Shown here in pieces: positions 27,011 to 36,628 of a DNA stretch of 64,000 bases; position 1 is the first letter of the stretch, and every line of letters begins with the position of its first letter. Source of the DNA: Buchnera aphidicola (Drepanosiphum platanoidis) (GTDB lineage Bacteria; Pseudomonadota; Gammaproteobacteria; Enterobacterales; Enterobacteriaceae); NCBI RefSeq assembly GCF_964020165.1, contig NZ_OZ026537.1, positions 62,001 through 126,000 on the forward strand. Reading direction: 5' to 3'. The notes beneath the pieces are model-generated. The model was not told the origin of the DNA. It searched no databases and was given only the letters and a program-made list of their open reading frames with translations. A program made the position numbers and the translations under genes.

Positions 27011-27169
27011 TAATTTTTAAAAAATAAAAAATAATATATTAATTAAAAAAATTTTTTGAAATATATTTAAAATTTTTTTAAAAAAATATATTAATAAAAA
27101 TTTTTAAAATATATAAATATACTATGCAAACATTTTTTTAAAAAATATTTTTTATTTTTTTTAAAAAAA

Positions 27170-28588
27170 TTAAAAATTAGCATTTTTTGGTACTCTAGGA
27201 AAAGGCGTAACATCTTTTATATTTTTTAAACCAGTTATATATAAAATAAATCTTTCTAAACCTAAACCAAACCCAGAATGAGGAACAGTTCCATAATTTC
27301 TTAAATCTTGATACCATTTATAAAATTTTGGATCTAAACCTAATTGTTGAATTCTTTTTTTTAATATTAAAGACCTTTCTTCTCTTTGAGAGCCTCCAAT
27401 GATTTCTCCTACTTTTGGAAATATAAAATCTGCCCCAGATACAGTTTTTTTATCTTCATTTAATCGCATATAAAAAGCTTTTATTTCTTTAGGGTAATTT
27501 TTAATTACTATAGGGCTTTTAAAATATATATCAGTTAAATATTTTTCTTGATCAGAATTTAAATCTTGACCATAACAAATAGAATTAATCTCTTTATTTT
27601 TAGAAATTTTTAAAATTTTTAATGCTTCTGCGTAATTAATTATTACAAACTTTGAAGATAAAAATTTTTTTAATCTAGAATCTATTTTTGCATCAATATT
27701 ATTTTTTAAAAAAAATATTTCTTCATGACATTTCTTTAAAACTTGAAAAATTACATATTTTAACATTTTTAATATTAACTTAATAATATCATTTAATGTT
27801 AAAAAAGCAGCTTCTACTTCTAACATCCAAAATTCTGATAAATGACGATTAGTATTAGAGTTTTCTGCTCTAAATGTAGGCCCTAAAGTATATACTTTAG
27901 ATAAGGCGCAAGCATATGTTTCTAATGTAAGTTGTCCAGAAACAGTTAAAAATGTTTCTTTACCAAAAAAATCTTTTTTATAAAAATTATTATAGGAGAA
28001 ATTTTTTTTTGTTATGTCAGATATATTTAATCTAGATACTCTAAACATATCTCCTGCTCCTTCTGCGTTTAATTCAGTAATAATCGGAGAAGGAACCCAA
28101 TAATATTCTTTTTTCCATAAAAATTTATGAAATGATTGAAAAATAATATGACGAATTTTGGATACTGAATGAATAATTTTTGTTCGAATTCTTAAATGAG
28201 AAAATTCTCTTAAATGCTCCATAGTATGTATTTTAGGGGACATAGGATATGATGAAGAATTTTTTACCCAACCTAATACTTTAATCTTATATGCTTCAAT
28301 TTCACATATATTATTATTTTTTAAAGAAATTATTACAAAACCTTTTATAGAAACAGAACATCCAGTAGTTAGCTTTAATATTTCAGAAAAATAATTCTTT
28401 AATTTTTTCTTAGCAATTATTTGAATAGAAGATAAACAAGAACCATCATTTATATCTATAAAAGAAATTCCAATTTTTGAACTACGTTTATTTTTAACCC
28501 ATCCTTTAATAATAACTAAAGATTTTAAAAATTTTTTTTGATTTTTAAAAATTTCTGAAATAGAATAATGTTTGGGATTAAAATTCAT
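27170..28588 (-). CDS. asnS: Asparaginyl-tRNA synthetase
   Basis: A class IIb synthetase, 472 residues (E. coli 466). An N-terminal OB fold (GWVKNKRSSKIGISFIDINDGS, about 28-50) precedes the core: EGAGDMFRVS, SGQLTLETYACALSKVYTLGPTFRAENSN (motif 2), IKAFYMRLNEDKKTVSGADF, IIGGSQREER and GTVPHSGFGLGLERF (motif 3). The ending VTPFPRVPKNANF matches E. coli. ATG start. It is convergent with ptsG-hinT. Confidence 0.96.
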   Translation of the reverse strand: MNFNPKHYSISEIFKNQKKFLKSLVIIKGWVKNKRSSKIGISFIDINDGSCLSSIQIIAKKKLKNYFSEILKLTTGCSVSIKGFVIISLKNNNICEIEAYKIKVLGWVKNSSSYPMSPKIHTMEHLREFSHLRIRTKIIHSVSKIRHIIFQSFHKFLWKKEYYWVPSPIITELNAEGAGDMFRVSRLNISDITKKNFSYNNFYKKDFFGKETFLTVSGQLTLETYACALSKVYTLGPTFRAENSNTNRHLSEFWMLEVEAAFLTLNDIIKLILKMLKYVIFQVLKKCHEEIFFLKNNIDAKIDSRLKKFLSSKFVIINYAEALKILKISKNKEINSICYGQDLNSDQEKYLTDIYFKSPIVIKNYPKEIKAFYMRLNEDKKTVSGADFIFPKVGEIIGGSQREERSLILKKRIQQLGLDPKFYKWYQDLRNYGTVPHSGFGLGLERFILYITGLKNIKDVTPFPRVPKNANF

Positions 28589-28860
28589 TAAAAAAATTCC
28601 TTAAATATTATAAAAATTTTCTTTTTTTATTTTTATAAATTATACATATAATTTAATTATATATAAAAAAATAAAAAATTATTAGTTATTTTAAAATTTA
28701 AAAATAATTTTAATTAAACTATTTAAAAATAATAATATTAATAAAAAAAGAATTTTTAAAAAAATATAATTTTTAAAACAAATAATAATTTATTATTAAA
28801 ATTTATTAATAATAAATAAAATATTCATAATAACTATATCATTATTCTATAGTGAAAAGC

Positions 28861-29877
28861 ATGATTTATTCAATATTAAAAAAAATATTATTTAAAATAG
28901 ATCCAGAAAAATCTCATTTCTTTACATTTGAATTATTAAAATTTTTTAATTATATAAACATAAAATTTTTTAATCAAAAAAAATATTTTTATAAACCTAT
29001 CAAAATAATGGGATTAAATTTTAAAAATCATTTAGGATTGTCTGCTGGTTTAGATAAAAATGGAGATTATATTAATATATTATCAAATATGGGTTTTGGT
29101 TTTATTGAACTAGGATCTGTAACATTAAAGCCTCAAGAAGGAAATATTAAACCAAGAATTTTTAGATTATTAGAATCAGAATCTATTATTAATAGAATGG
29201 GATTTAATAATTATGGAATAGATTATTTAATTAAAAATCTTAAAAAATCTAAATTTGAAGGAATAATTGGAGTAAATATTGGAAAAAATTTTAATACTCC
29301 TATAAATTTAGCATTTTTAGAATATTCAAAATGTATTGAAAAAGTATATTTATATACTGATTATATTTGTATTAATATTTCTTCACCAAATACTAAAAAT
29401 TTAAGAAAGTTACAATATGGAAAATTTTTTGAAAAAATTTTATATAAAATAAAAAAAAAACAACAAAAATTAAAAAAAAAATATAAAAAATATGTTCCAA
29501 TTTTAATTAAAATATCTCCAGATTTAGATAACTTAGAAATAAAAAATATTTCTAAAAAATTAATTAAATATGAAATTGATGGTGTAATAGCAACTAATAC
29601 CACCATAAAAAAATCAATTCTTAAAAATATTACTCATGGAACAGAAGAAGGTGGGCTGAGTGGACAAGAATTGCAACTAAAAAGTACATTAATTATAAAA
29701 AAATTAAAAAAATTTACAAAAAAAAAAATAGTTATTATTGGATCTGGAGGAATAAATTCTTCAGTTTCAGCTCAAGAAAAACTAAATTCTGGAGCTAATT
29801 TAATACAAATATATTCCGGACTTATATATGAAGGTCCTAAATTAATTAAAAATATTTTAAAATATACAAAAATATAA
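28861..29877 (+). CDS. pyrD: Dihydroorotate dehydrogenase (quinone)
   Basis: A class 2 membrane-associated flavoenzyme oxidising dihydroorotate to orotate. [38 protein letters not shown] with the catalytic Ser, and IGSGGINSS are visible. An N-terminal amphipathic region for the membrane is retained. The ATG at 28861 ([19 protein letters not shown]) fits E. coli MYYPFVRKALFQLDPERAH; the GTG nine bases upstream is less likely. The length is 338 residues (E. coli 336). It uses quinone as acceptor, so a respiratory chain is implied. Confidence 0.94.
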   Translation: MIYSILKKILFKIDPEKSHFFTFELLKFFNYINIKFFNQKKYFYKPIKIMGLNFKNHLGLSAGLDKNGDYINILSNMGFGFIELGSVTLKPQEGNIKPRIFRLLESESIINRMGFNNYGIDYLIKNLKKSKFEGIIGVNIGKNFNTPINLAFLEYSKCIEKVYLYTDYICINISSPNTKNLRKLQYGKFFEKILYKIKKKQQKLKKKYKKYVPILIKISPDLDNLEIKNISKKLIKYEIDGVIATNTTIKKSILKNITHGTEEGGLSGQELQLKSTLIIKKLKKFTKKKIVIIGSGGINSSVSAQEKLNSGANLIQIYSGLIYEGPKLIKNILKYTKI

Positions 29878-30341
29878 TATAAAAAATGTTAAAAATATAT
29901 AAAAAAATAAATTATAAAAAAATTTTTAAAAAATATAAAAATAATATATACGTTATTTTTTTAAAATAAATTTAATATAATTATTAAAAAATTAAATAAT
30001 TTGTTTATTTAAATACTTTATATATTAATAATTTTTTAAAAAATGTTTAAAAAATTTAAAATTAATTTATTTATTATATATAAATATAAAAATATATTTT
30101 AAAAATAAATAGTTTTTTATTATAAAAAAAAATATTTATATATTTAACATAAATTTTTTTATAAATTTTCAATGTAAATTATATAAATTTTAAAGTTAAA
30201 ACTTTCAAATTAAATAATTTTTATATTTTAATAAATTTATATTTATATTATTAAAATATAAAATTAAATATATAAATAAATATTATTTTATTTAATTTAT
30301 ATAATTTATTTATAAAAATTTTTATTAAAAAAATTATTATA
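29878..30341. other. AT-rich convergent spacer between pyrD and valS
   Basis: About 460 bp with no ORF of recognisable content and no tRNA. One hairpin with a T tract lies at 29937-29962. The rest is A/T with many short inverted repeats. It is unusually long for a convergent junction here, and may be what is left of deleted genes. Confidence 0.45.
29937..29962 (+). terminator. Candidate intrinsic terminator after pyrD
   Basis: Stem AAAAATAA / TTATTTTT with loop TATATACG, ending in seven T. It lies 60 bp after the pyrD stop. The stem is all A/T, so the call depends on the T tract and position. Confidence 0.35.
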
Positions 30342-33197
30342 TTATTTTAAGTTAATATAATTTAAAACATTTTTTTTTAAATTTTTTAAAAGAATCAATT
30401 TTTTTTTTTTTTCTGTAATTATATCTTTAGGTGCTTTTATTAAAAAATTTTTATTACATAAAATTTTTTTTAATAAAAATATTTTTTTTAATATTTTTTT
30501 ATATTTTAATTTTAATTTTGATATATTAATTATATTTTTTATATATCTTTTTAATAAAAAATATATATACACAGTATCAATAATTTTAACTAAACAATAT
30601 TTTTTAAAAAATTTTTTTTTATAAAAAATTAAAATTTTTTTTAAATTTAACAAATTTTTTAATAATAATTCATTTTTTTTTAAAAATTTAAAAAATTTTT
30701 TAGTAGGATTATTAACAATAATATTAATATATAATTTTTTAGAAATATTTAAATCATTTCTAATTTGTCTTACAAAAATTACTATTTCTTTTAACCATGT
30801 AATACAAAAAAAATTTTTTTTTTTTAAATAAAATTTTTTATATTTAGGGAATTTTTGTATAATAATAGAAGAATTTTTTTTATTTTGAAAAGCATTAAAA
30901 ATGTTCCAAATATAATCTGTTATAAAAGGAATAATTGGATGTGCTAATTTTAATAAATTTTTTAAAATTATTTGTAAAGTACAATAAATACTATTTTTAT
31001 CATCTAAAGAAAAAACATTTGAATATATAATTGTTTTAGAAATTTCAAGATACCAATTACAAAATTTATTCCAAACAAAAGAATACAAAAAATTTGCAGC
31101 TAAATCAAATCTATATCTTTTAATAGATTCTGTAAATAATTTAATTGTTTTATTCAAATGATAAAAAATCCATTTATTATATATAAGATCATTTTTTTTA
31201 AAACTTGAAAAATCTAATTTTTTATCTTTTAAATTCAGTTTAATAAATTGACTTGCATTCCATAATTTATTGCAAAAATTTTTACACCCTTTCAATTTAT
31301 TTAAATCCCATGTAATACTTTTATAATTAGTAGATAAAAGAGCACAATTAAATCTTACTGCATCAGCACCATAACTTGGTATTCCTTTTGGAAATTGTTT
31401 TTTAGTAGATTTTAAAATTTTATTTATATTATTTTTAGTAATTAAATTAGAAGTTCGTTTTTTTAATAATTTTTTTAAACTTATCCCTTTAATCAAATCT
31501 AATAAATCAATTACATTTCCTTTTGATTTAGACATTTTAATTCCATTTTCATCTTTTATTAACCCAGTAATATAAACCTTTTTAAAAGGAATATTTAATT
31601 TAATATCTTTATTTTTTAATAATATTTTTGTCATTATCACCATTTTTAAAATCCAAAAAAAAATAATATCAAAACCACTTATAATTACATTAGTAGGATG
31701 AAAAAATTTCAATTCCTTAGTTTTTTTTGGCCAACCTAAAGAAGCAAAAGTCCATAAACTTGAAGAAAACCAAGTATCTAAAACATTTTTATCTTGATAT
31801 AATTTGATAGAATCATCTAAAGAATATTTTTTTTTTATATCTAAAATATTTTTTCCAACATAAACTTTTTTTTTTTTATCATACCAAATTGGAAGTCTAT
31901 GCCCCCACCAAGATTGTCTAGAAATACACCAATCTTTCATATTAAATAACCAATATAAAGAAATTTTTTTATATTTTTTAGGAATTAATTTAATATATTT
32001 TTTTTTAAAAATTTTAAAAATATTTTTAGAAAAAGAAGAAATTTTTAAATACCATTGAGTAGTTAATAAAGGTTCAATGACTTTATCACTTCTTTCTCCA
32101 TAAGGAATATTACTTATACAATTTTCAATTTTTATAATATATAAAAATTTTTTTAATTCATAAACAATTTTTTTTTTTAAATCTTTAATTGATAAAAAAT
32201 CAAATTTTATAAAAGAATTTTCTTTATATAAATCTATCTTTTTACCAGAAATATCATAAACTTTAAATATTTTTCTAACTGTTCCATCTTTTTTAAAAAT
32301 GTTAATAATTGGCAAAGAATTTTTTAAAGCAATTTCATAATCTTGAAAGTCATGAGCTGGAGTAATTTTCATGCAACCTGTTCCTTTTGACATATCTACA
32401 GAATCATCAAAAATAATTGGAATTACACGATTTATTAAAGGAACACAAACAAATAATCCTTTTAAGTTAATATATCTATTGTCTTTAGGATTTATAGCAA
32501 TAGCCGTATCTCCTAATAAAGTTTCTGGTCTTGTAGTTGCTATTGTTAAATATTTTTTAGATTTTTTATTATTTATAAAAAAGAAATATTTTAAATAAAA
32601 CAATTTATTTGCAATAGATTTATTTTTTATCTCTAAATCTGAAATTACAGTTTGCAAATAAGTATCCCAATGAACTATTTTTTTTTTTTTGTAAATTAAT
32701 CCTTTATTATATAATTTTAAAAAAGCTTGTATAACAGATTTAGAAAAATTTTTATCCAAAGTAAATCTAGATTTTTTAAAATCTATAAAATTACCTAAAC
32801 AACTCATTTGATAAAATATTTTTTGTTTTATTTTTGAATACCATTTAAAAGCTTTATGCTTCATTTTATTTCTATATTTTTTTTTTACATTCTTTTTATT
32901 GTTATTAAAAAAATATTTTTTTTCTATTAATAATTGAGTTGCAATTCCAGCATGATCTAATCCAACTTGCCAAAAAACGTTTTTTCCTAACATTTTTTTA
33001 TATCTAATAATTATATCCATAATAGTTTGTTGAAAAGCATGGCCTATATGTAAATTACCAGTAATATTAGGAGGTGGTATCATTATACAATAATTTTTTT
33101 TTGTTGAATTTTTTAAATTTATTAAAAAATATTTTTTTTTTTTCCATAAATTAAAAACTTTTTTTTCAAATAATAAAGAATTATATATTTTTTTCAT
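30342..33197 (-). CDS. valS: Valyl-tRNA synthetase
   Basis: A class Ia synthetase with editing domain. The HIGH motif is in PPNITGNLHIGHAF near residue 43, the CP1 editing domain contains TTRPETLLGDTAIAI and GTGCMKITPAHDFQDYEIA, WCISRQSWWGHRLPIWY follows, and the KMSKS motif is in NGIKMSKSKGNVID near 550. The 951 residues match E. coli (951). The C-terminal coiled coil is extremely Lys/Ile/Phe-rich. ATG start. Confidence 0.96.
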   Translation of the reverse strand: MKKIYNSLLFEKKVFNLWKKKKYFLINLKNSTKKNYCIMIPPPNITGNLHIGHAFQQTIMDIIIRYKKMLGKNVFWQVGLDHAGIATQLLIEKKYFFNNNKKNVKKKYRNKMKHKAFKWYSKIKQKIFYQMSCLGNFIDFKKSRFTLDKNFSKSVIQAFLKLYNKGLIYKKKKIVHWDTYLQTVISDLEIKNKSIANKLFYLKYFFFINNKKSKKYLTIATTRPETLLGDTAIAINPKDNRYINLKGLFVCVPLINRVIPIIFDDSVDMSKGTGCMKITPAHDFQDYEIALKNSLPIINIFKKDGTVRKIFKVYDISGKKIDLYKENSFIKFDFLSIKDLKKKIVYELKKFLYIIKIENCISNIPYGERSDKVIEPLLTTQWYLKISSFSKNIFKIFKKKYIKLIPKKYKKISLYWLFNMKDWCISRQSWWGHRLPIWYDKKKKVYVGKNILDIKKKYSLDDSIKLYQDKNVLDTWFSSSLWTFASLGWPKKTKELKFFHPTNVIISGFDIIFFWILKMVIMTKILLKNKDIKLNIPFKKVYITGLIKDENGIKMSKSKGNVIDLLDLIKGISLKKLLKKRTSNLITKNNINKILKSTKKQFPKGIPSYGADAVRFNCALLSTNYKSITWDLNKLKGCKNFCNKLWNASQFIKLNLKDKKLDFSSFKKNDLIYNKWIFYHLNKTIKLFTESIKRYRFDLAANFLYSFVWNKFCNWYLEISKTIIYSNVFSLDDKNSIYCTLQIILKNLLKLAHPIIPFITDYIWNIFNAFQNKKNSSIIIQKFPKYKKFYLKKKNFFCITWLKEIVIFVRQIRNDLNISKKLYINIIVNNPTKKFFKFLKKNELLLKNLLNLKKILIFYKKKFFKKYCLVKIIDTVYIYFLLKRYIKNIINISKLKLKYKKILKKIFLLKKILCNKNFLIKAPKDIITEKKKKLILLKNLKKNVLNYINLK

Positions 33198-33485
33198 ATT
33201 TTTATATGTAAAATTTTAAATGTATTATGTAAAATTAAAAGAAACATTAATTATAAAAACAATTTTTGTTAAAATATTAATTTTAATATTTTTATATTAA
33301 AATAAAAAATATTTTAATTAATTAAATTTATTTTACTTTAATTTTAAAAAAAATGTAATATATAAATATACATTTAATAAAATATGATTTAAAAATAAAA
33401 AAAATTATAAACTTTTAAGTTCTTAATGTTAAAATTAATTAAATATTTATTACAATTTATTATAAAAATAAAATAAAGGAAAATT

Positions 33486-34487
33486 ATGAAAAATATCTTA
33501 TACAAAAAAAGTTGTTTGAAATTATTAGATTATTCATACAAAGAAATTTTGTACCTTTTAAAAATTACTAAAATATTAAAAAGAAATAAAAAATTAAAAA
33601 AAGAAATAAAAAATTTAAAAAATAAAAAAATTATACTAATGTTTGAAAAAAAATCTACAAGAACTAGATGTTCATTTGAATCAGCAATATTTGATCAAGG
33701 AGCTAATTGTACATTTTTAAGTACTAAAGATATTCATTTAAATAAAAAAGAATCTATTAAAGATACCGCCAAAGTATTAGGAAATATATACGATGGAATT
33801 CAATTTAGAGGTTACAAACAAAGTTCTGTAGAAAAATTAGCTAAATACTCTAAAGTTCCAGTATGGAATGGATTAACAAATGAATGTCATCCAACACAAA
33901 TATTATCTGATCTTTTTACGATAAAAGAAATCTTTAAAAATAAAAGTTTTAAAGATATAAAATTATCTTATGTTGGAGATTTAAACAATAATATTTGCAA
34001 TACTTTGATTGAAGCTGCTTATTTAACAAAATTAAAATTAATGTTAATAGGTCCAAAATTAAAATATATAAAAAAGAAAATAGAAGAACTAAAATATCCA
34101 AAAAATATAAAATATACAAAAAATATAAAATTAGGATTATTTAAATCAGACATTATATATACTGATATTTGGATATCTATGGGAGAAGATAAAAGTTTTC
34201 AAGAAAAAAAAATAAATTTTTTAAAAAAATATCAAATAAATTCAAAAATATTAAAATTTACTAATAATCCAAATATTAAAGTATTTCATTGTTTACCTGC
34301 TTTACATGATAAAAATACTACATTTGGAAAAAAAATTATAAAAAAATTTAATTTAAAAAATGGTGTAGAAATTACTAATACAATTTTTAAAAAAAATGAA
34401 AAAATAATTTTTTCCCAAGCTGAAAATAAATTTCATATGATAAAAGCATTGCTTATAACTAGTTTAAAAAAAAATATATTTTTTTAA
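33486..34487 (+). CDS. argI: Ornithine carbamoyltransferase
   Basis: Makes citrulline from ornithine and carbamoyl phosphate in arginine synthesis. The carbamoyl phosphate loop is KKSTRTRCSFE near residue 56, GLTNECHPTQ follows, the ornithine loop region is IWISMGED, and FHCLPALHD carries the catalytic Cys. The 333 residues match E. coli ArgI (334). E. coli has argI near pyrBI, so I use argI rather than argF. AAGGAAA precedes the ATG. It competes with pyrB for carbamoyl phosphate and lies just upstream of it. Confidence 0.94.
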   Translation: MKNILYKKSCLKLLDYSYKEILYLLKITKILKRNKKLKKEIKNLKNKKIILMFEKKSTRTRCSFESAIFDQGANCTFLSTKDIHLNKKESIKDTAKVLGNIYDGIQFRGYKQSSVEKLAKYSKVPVWNGLTNECHPTQILSDLFTIKEIFKNKSFKDIKLSYVGDLNNNICNTLIEAAYLTKLKLMLIGPKLKYIKKKIEELKYPKNIKYTKNIKLGLFKSDIIYTDIWISMGEDKSFQEKKINFLKKYQINSKILKFTNNPNIKVFHCLPALHDKNTTFGKKIIKKFNLKNGVEITNTIFKKNEKIIFSQAENKFHMIKALLITSLKKNIFF

Positions 34488-34532
34488 AATAAAAATAAAC
34501 TAAAAAATAAAATATAAAATAAAAAAATTAAC

Positions 34533-34562
34533 ATACAGAGATAGTTAAAATTATCTTTGTAT
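34533..34562 (+). terminator. Hairpin in the argI-pyrB intercistronic region
   Basis: Arms ATACAGAGATA (34533-34543) and TATCTTTGTAT (34552-34562) pair over 11 bp with one G-U and an 8-base loop. There is no T tract directly after it, so it is a weak terminator but a possible attenuator or processing site. It lies where E. coli has the pyrL leader and attenuator. It covers the alternative TTG start at 34557. Confidence 0.4.
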
Positions 34563-34583
34563 ATAGTTATAAAAAAAAATAAT

Positions 34584-35543
34584 ATGAACATAAATAATTT
34601 AAAAAAAAATTCTTTGTATAACAAACATATTATTTCTATGCATGATTTTAAAAAAAATCAAATTGAACTAATATTGAAATTTGCTAATATTTTAAAAAAT
34701 AAACCACATTTAAAATTATTAAAAAATAAAATAATAGCAAATTGTTTTTTTGAATCTTCTACTAGAACGAGATTATCTTTTGAAACAGCTGCTTATAAAT
34801 TAGGAGCTTCTAATATTGGATTCTCTGATGGCAATAATATAGCTTTAAAAAATAAAGGAGAATCTCTTTCTGACACTATTTCAGTAATTAGTAAATATGC
34901 AGATGTTATTATTATTAGACACCCTCAAGAAGGTTCAGCAAAATTAGCTTCACAATTTTCTAATGGAATACCTATTATTAATGCTGGAGACGGTTTTAAC
35001 CAACATCCAACACAAACTATATTAGATCTATTTACTATTAAAGAAACTCAAAAAAAAATAAAAAATTTAAAAATTGCTATAGTAGGAGATTTAAAGTATG
35101 GAAGAACTGTTCATTCTTTAACTCAAGCATTAGCAAAATTTTCAAATAATACGTTATTTTTTATTTCTCAACCTCATCTTTCAATTCCTAAATATATTTG
35201 TAATATGTTAAATAAAAAAAAAATAAAATGGAAAAAAGTTTTAAATATTAAAGATATTATTTCAAAAATTGACATATTATATATGACTAGAATACAAAGA
35301 GAGAGAGTTAATCCAAATAAAAATATAAATTTTAAACCATATTTTATATTAACAGCTAAAATTTTAAAACATGCAAAAAAAAATTTAAAAATTTTACATC
35401 CATTACCAAGAATCAATGAAATTGCATACGATGTAGATAAAACTCCCTATGCTTATTATTTTAAACAAGCAGAAAACGGAATATATGCTAGACAAGCTAT
35501 ATTGTCATTAATTTTAAAAAAAAATATATTACAAAAAATATAA
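34584..35543 (+). CDS. pyrB: Aspartate carbamoyltransferase catalytic subunit
   Basis: The committed pyrimidine step. FFESSTRTRLSFE (carbamoyl phosphate loop), DGFNQHPTQTILDLF, VGDLKYGRTVHSL and LHPLPRINEI with the catalytic Pro/Leu loop are intact. The ATG at 34584 (MNINNLKKNSLYNKHIISMHDF) fits E. coli; the nine codons upstream to a TTG at 34557 fall in a hairpin. The product has 319 residues (E. coli 311). pyrI follows, as in E. coli. Confidence 0.95.
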   Translation: MNINNLKKNSLYNKHIISMHDFKKNQIELILKFANILKNKPHLKLLKNKIIANCFFESSTRTRLSFETAAYKLGASNIGFSDGNNIALKNKGESLSDTISVISKYADVIIIRHPQEGSAKLASQFSNGIPIINAGDGFNQHPTQTILDLFTIKETQKKIKNLKIAIVGDLKYGRTVHSLTQALAKFSNNTLFFISQPHLSIPKYICNMLNKKKIKWKKVLNIKDIISKIDILYMTRIQRERVNPNKNINFKPYFILTAKILKHAKKNLKILHPLPRINEIAYDVDKTPYAYYFKQAENGIYARQAILSLILKKNILQKI

Positions 35544-35577
35544 AAAAATAGATATTACAGGATTTAAATATATTCAA

Positions 35578-36024
35578 GTGAAAAAAATGAAATTAGGAAC
35601 AATAATTGATCATATTCCGACAAAAATTAATTTAAAATTATTTAATTTGTGCAATTTAATAAAAAAAAATTATAAAGTAACTATTAAATTTAATTTACCT
35701 TCAAAAAAAATTTATATAAAAAATATAATAAAAATAGAAAATAAATTTTTAAACAGAAAAAAAATAAATCAATTATCTATTTATTTACCATCAATTACAA
35801 TAAATTATATTAAAAATTATAAAATTATAAAGAAAAAATCTTTAAAAATTCCAAAAAAAATAAAAAAAATTTTAATATGTCCCAATAAAAATTGTATTAG
35901 TCATGATAAAAATATTGTTTCTTATTTTATTTTAAAAAAATATATAAAAAAAAAAAAAATAAAATGTTTTTACTGTGAGATAGAATTTTCTAAAAAAATA
36001 ATTTTCAAAAATTTATTTTATTAA
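35578..36024 (+). CDS. pyrI: Aspartate carbamoyltransferase regulatory subunit
   Basis: Allosteric subunit that binds CTP/ATP and assembles PyrB into the dodecamer. GTIIDHIPTKIN at the N-terminus, the nucleotide site region KIENKFLN, and the four zinc Cys in ICPNKNCISH and KCFYCEIEFS are all present. The 148 residues compare with 153 in E. coli. The start is GTG at 35578, with AGGA 15 bases upstream, or the ATG three codons on; not decided. Keeping pyrI suggests that allosteric control of the pathway is retained. Confidence 0.92.
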   Translation: MKKMKLGTIIDHIPTKINLKLFNLCNLIKKNYKVTIKFNLPSKKIYIKNIIKIENKFLNRKKINQLSIYLPSITINYIKNYKIIKKKSLKIPKKIKKILICPNKNCISHDKNIVSYFILKKYIKKKKIKCFYCEIEFSKKIIFKNLFY

Positions 36025-36070
36025 AATTATTTTTAACAAATAATATTTATAACTAAGAAATTTTAAAAAT

Positions 36071-36457
36071 ATGAAAATATTTAATAAAAAAGCTCCGCAC
36101 CCAATAGGACCATATTCTCAAGGAATTAAAATTAATAATATTTTAATGATTTCTGGTCAAATACCTATTGAAAAAAATAATTCTATAAAAACAAAAAAAA
36201 TTTTTTTACAAACAAAAATAGTTTTAAACAACATAAAAAAAATTTTAAAATCATCTAAAATGAAAGTAAAAAATATTGTAAAAACTACTATTTTTACTAC
36301 AAAATTGAACAAAATTAAAGAAATTAATAAAGCATATGAAAAATTTTTTTTAAAAAATAATACACTTAACTTCCCAGCAAGATCATGTATAGAAGTAAAA
36401 AAATTACCTAAAAATTCTAAAATTGAAATAGAAGCAATAGCTATAAAAAAAAAATAA
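36071..36457 (+). CDS. ridA: 2-iminobutanoate/2-iminopropanoate deaminase
   Basis: A YjgF/YER057c/UK114 trimer that hydrolyses reactive enamine/imine intermediates, protecting PLP enzymes. APHPIGPYSQGIKINN, ISGQIPIE, and the C-terminal ARSCIEVKKLPKNSKIEIEAIA with the substrate-binding Arg are conserved. The 128 residues exactly match E. coli. It follows pyrI as in E. coli. Confidence 0.95.
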   Translation: MKIFNKKAPHPIGPYSQGIKINNILMISGQIPIEKNNSIKTKKIFLQTKIVLNNIKKILKSSKMKVKNIVKTTIFTTKLNKIKEINKAYEKFFLKNNTLNFPARSCIEVKKLPKNSKIEIEAIAIKKK

Positions 36458-36475
36458 TAAAATATTTATTTTTTT

Positions 36476-36512
36476 AAAGAGTGCACTATAATTAAAAAAA
36501 AGTGCGCTCTTT
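36476..36512. terminator. Bidirectional terminator between ridA and deaD
   Basis: Arms AAAGAGTGCACT (36476-36487) and AGTGCGCTCTTT (36501-36512) pair over 12 bp with one G-U. An A-rich loop of 13 bases separates them. A T run precedes it on the plus strand, i.e. a T tract follows on the minus strand complement as A, while TTTAATAAAA follows on the plus strand. Convergent position supports a two-way role. Confidence 0.65.
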
Positions 36513-36628
36513 AATAAAATTATTTTCTTATTAATAACAATATAACAATAAAATTATATTTATTTTAGAATTAATAAAAAAATTATTATATTTATTTATT
36601 TTTAATATTTTTATAAAAATTATACAAT

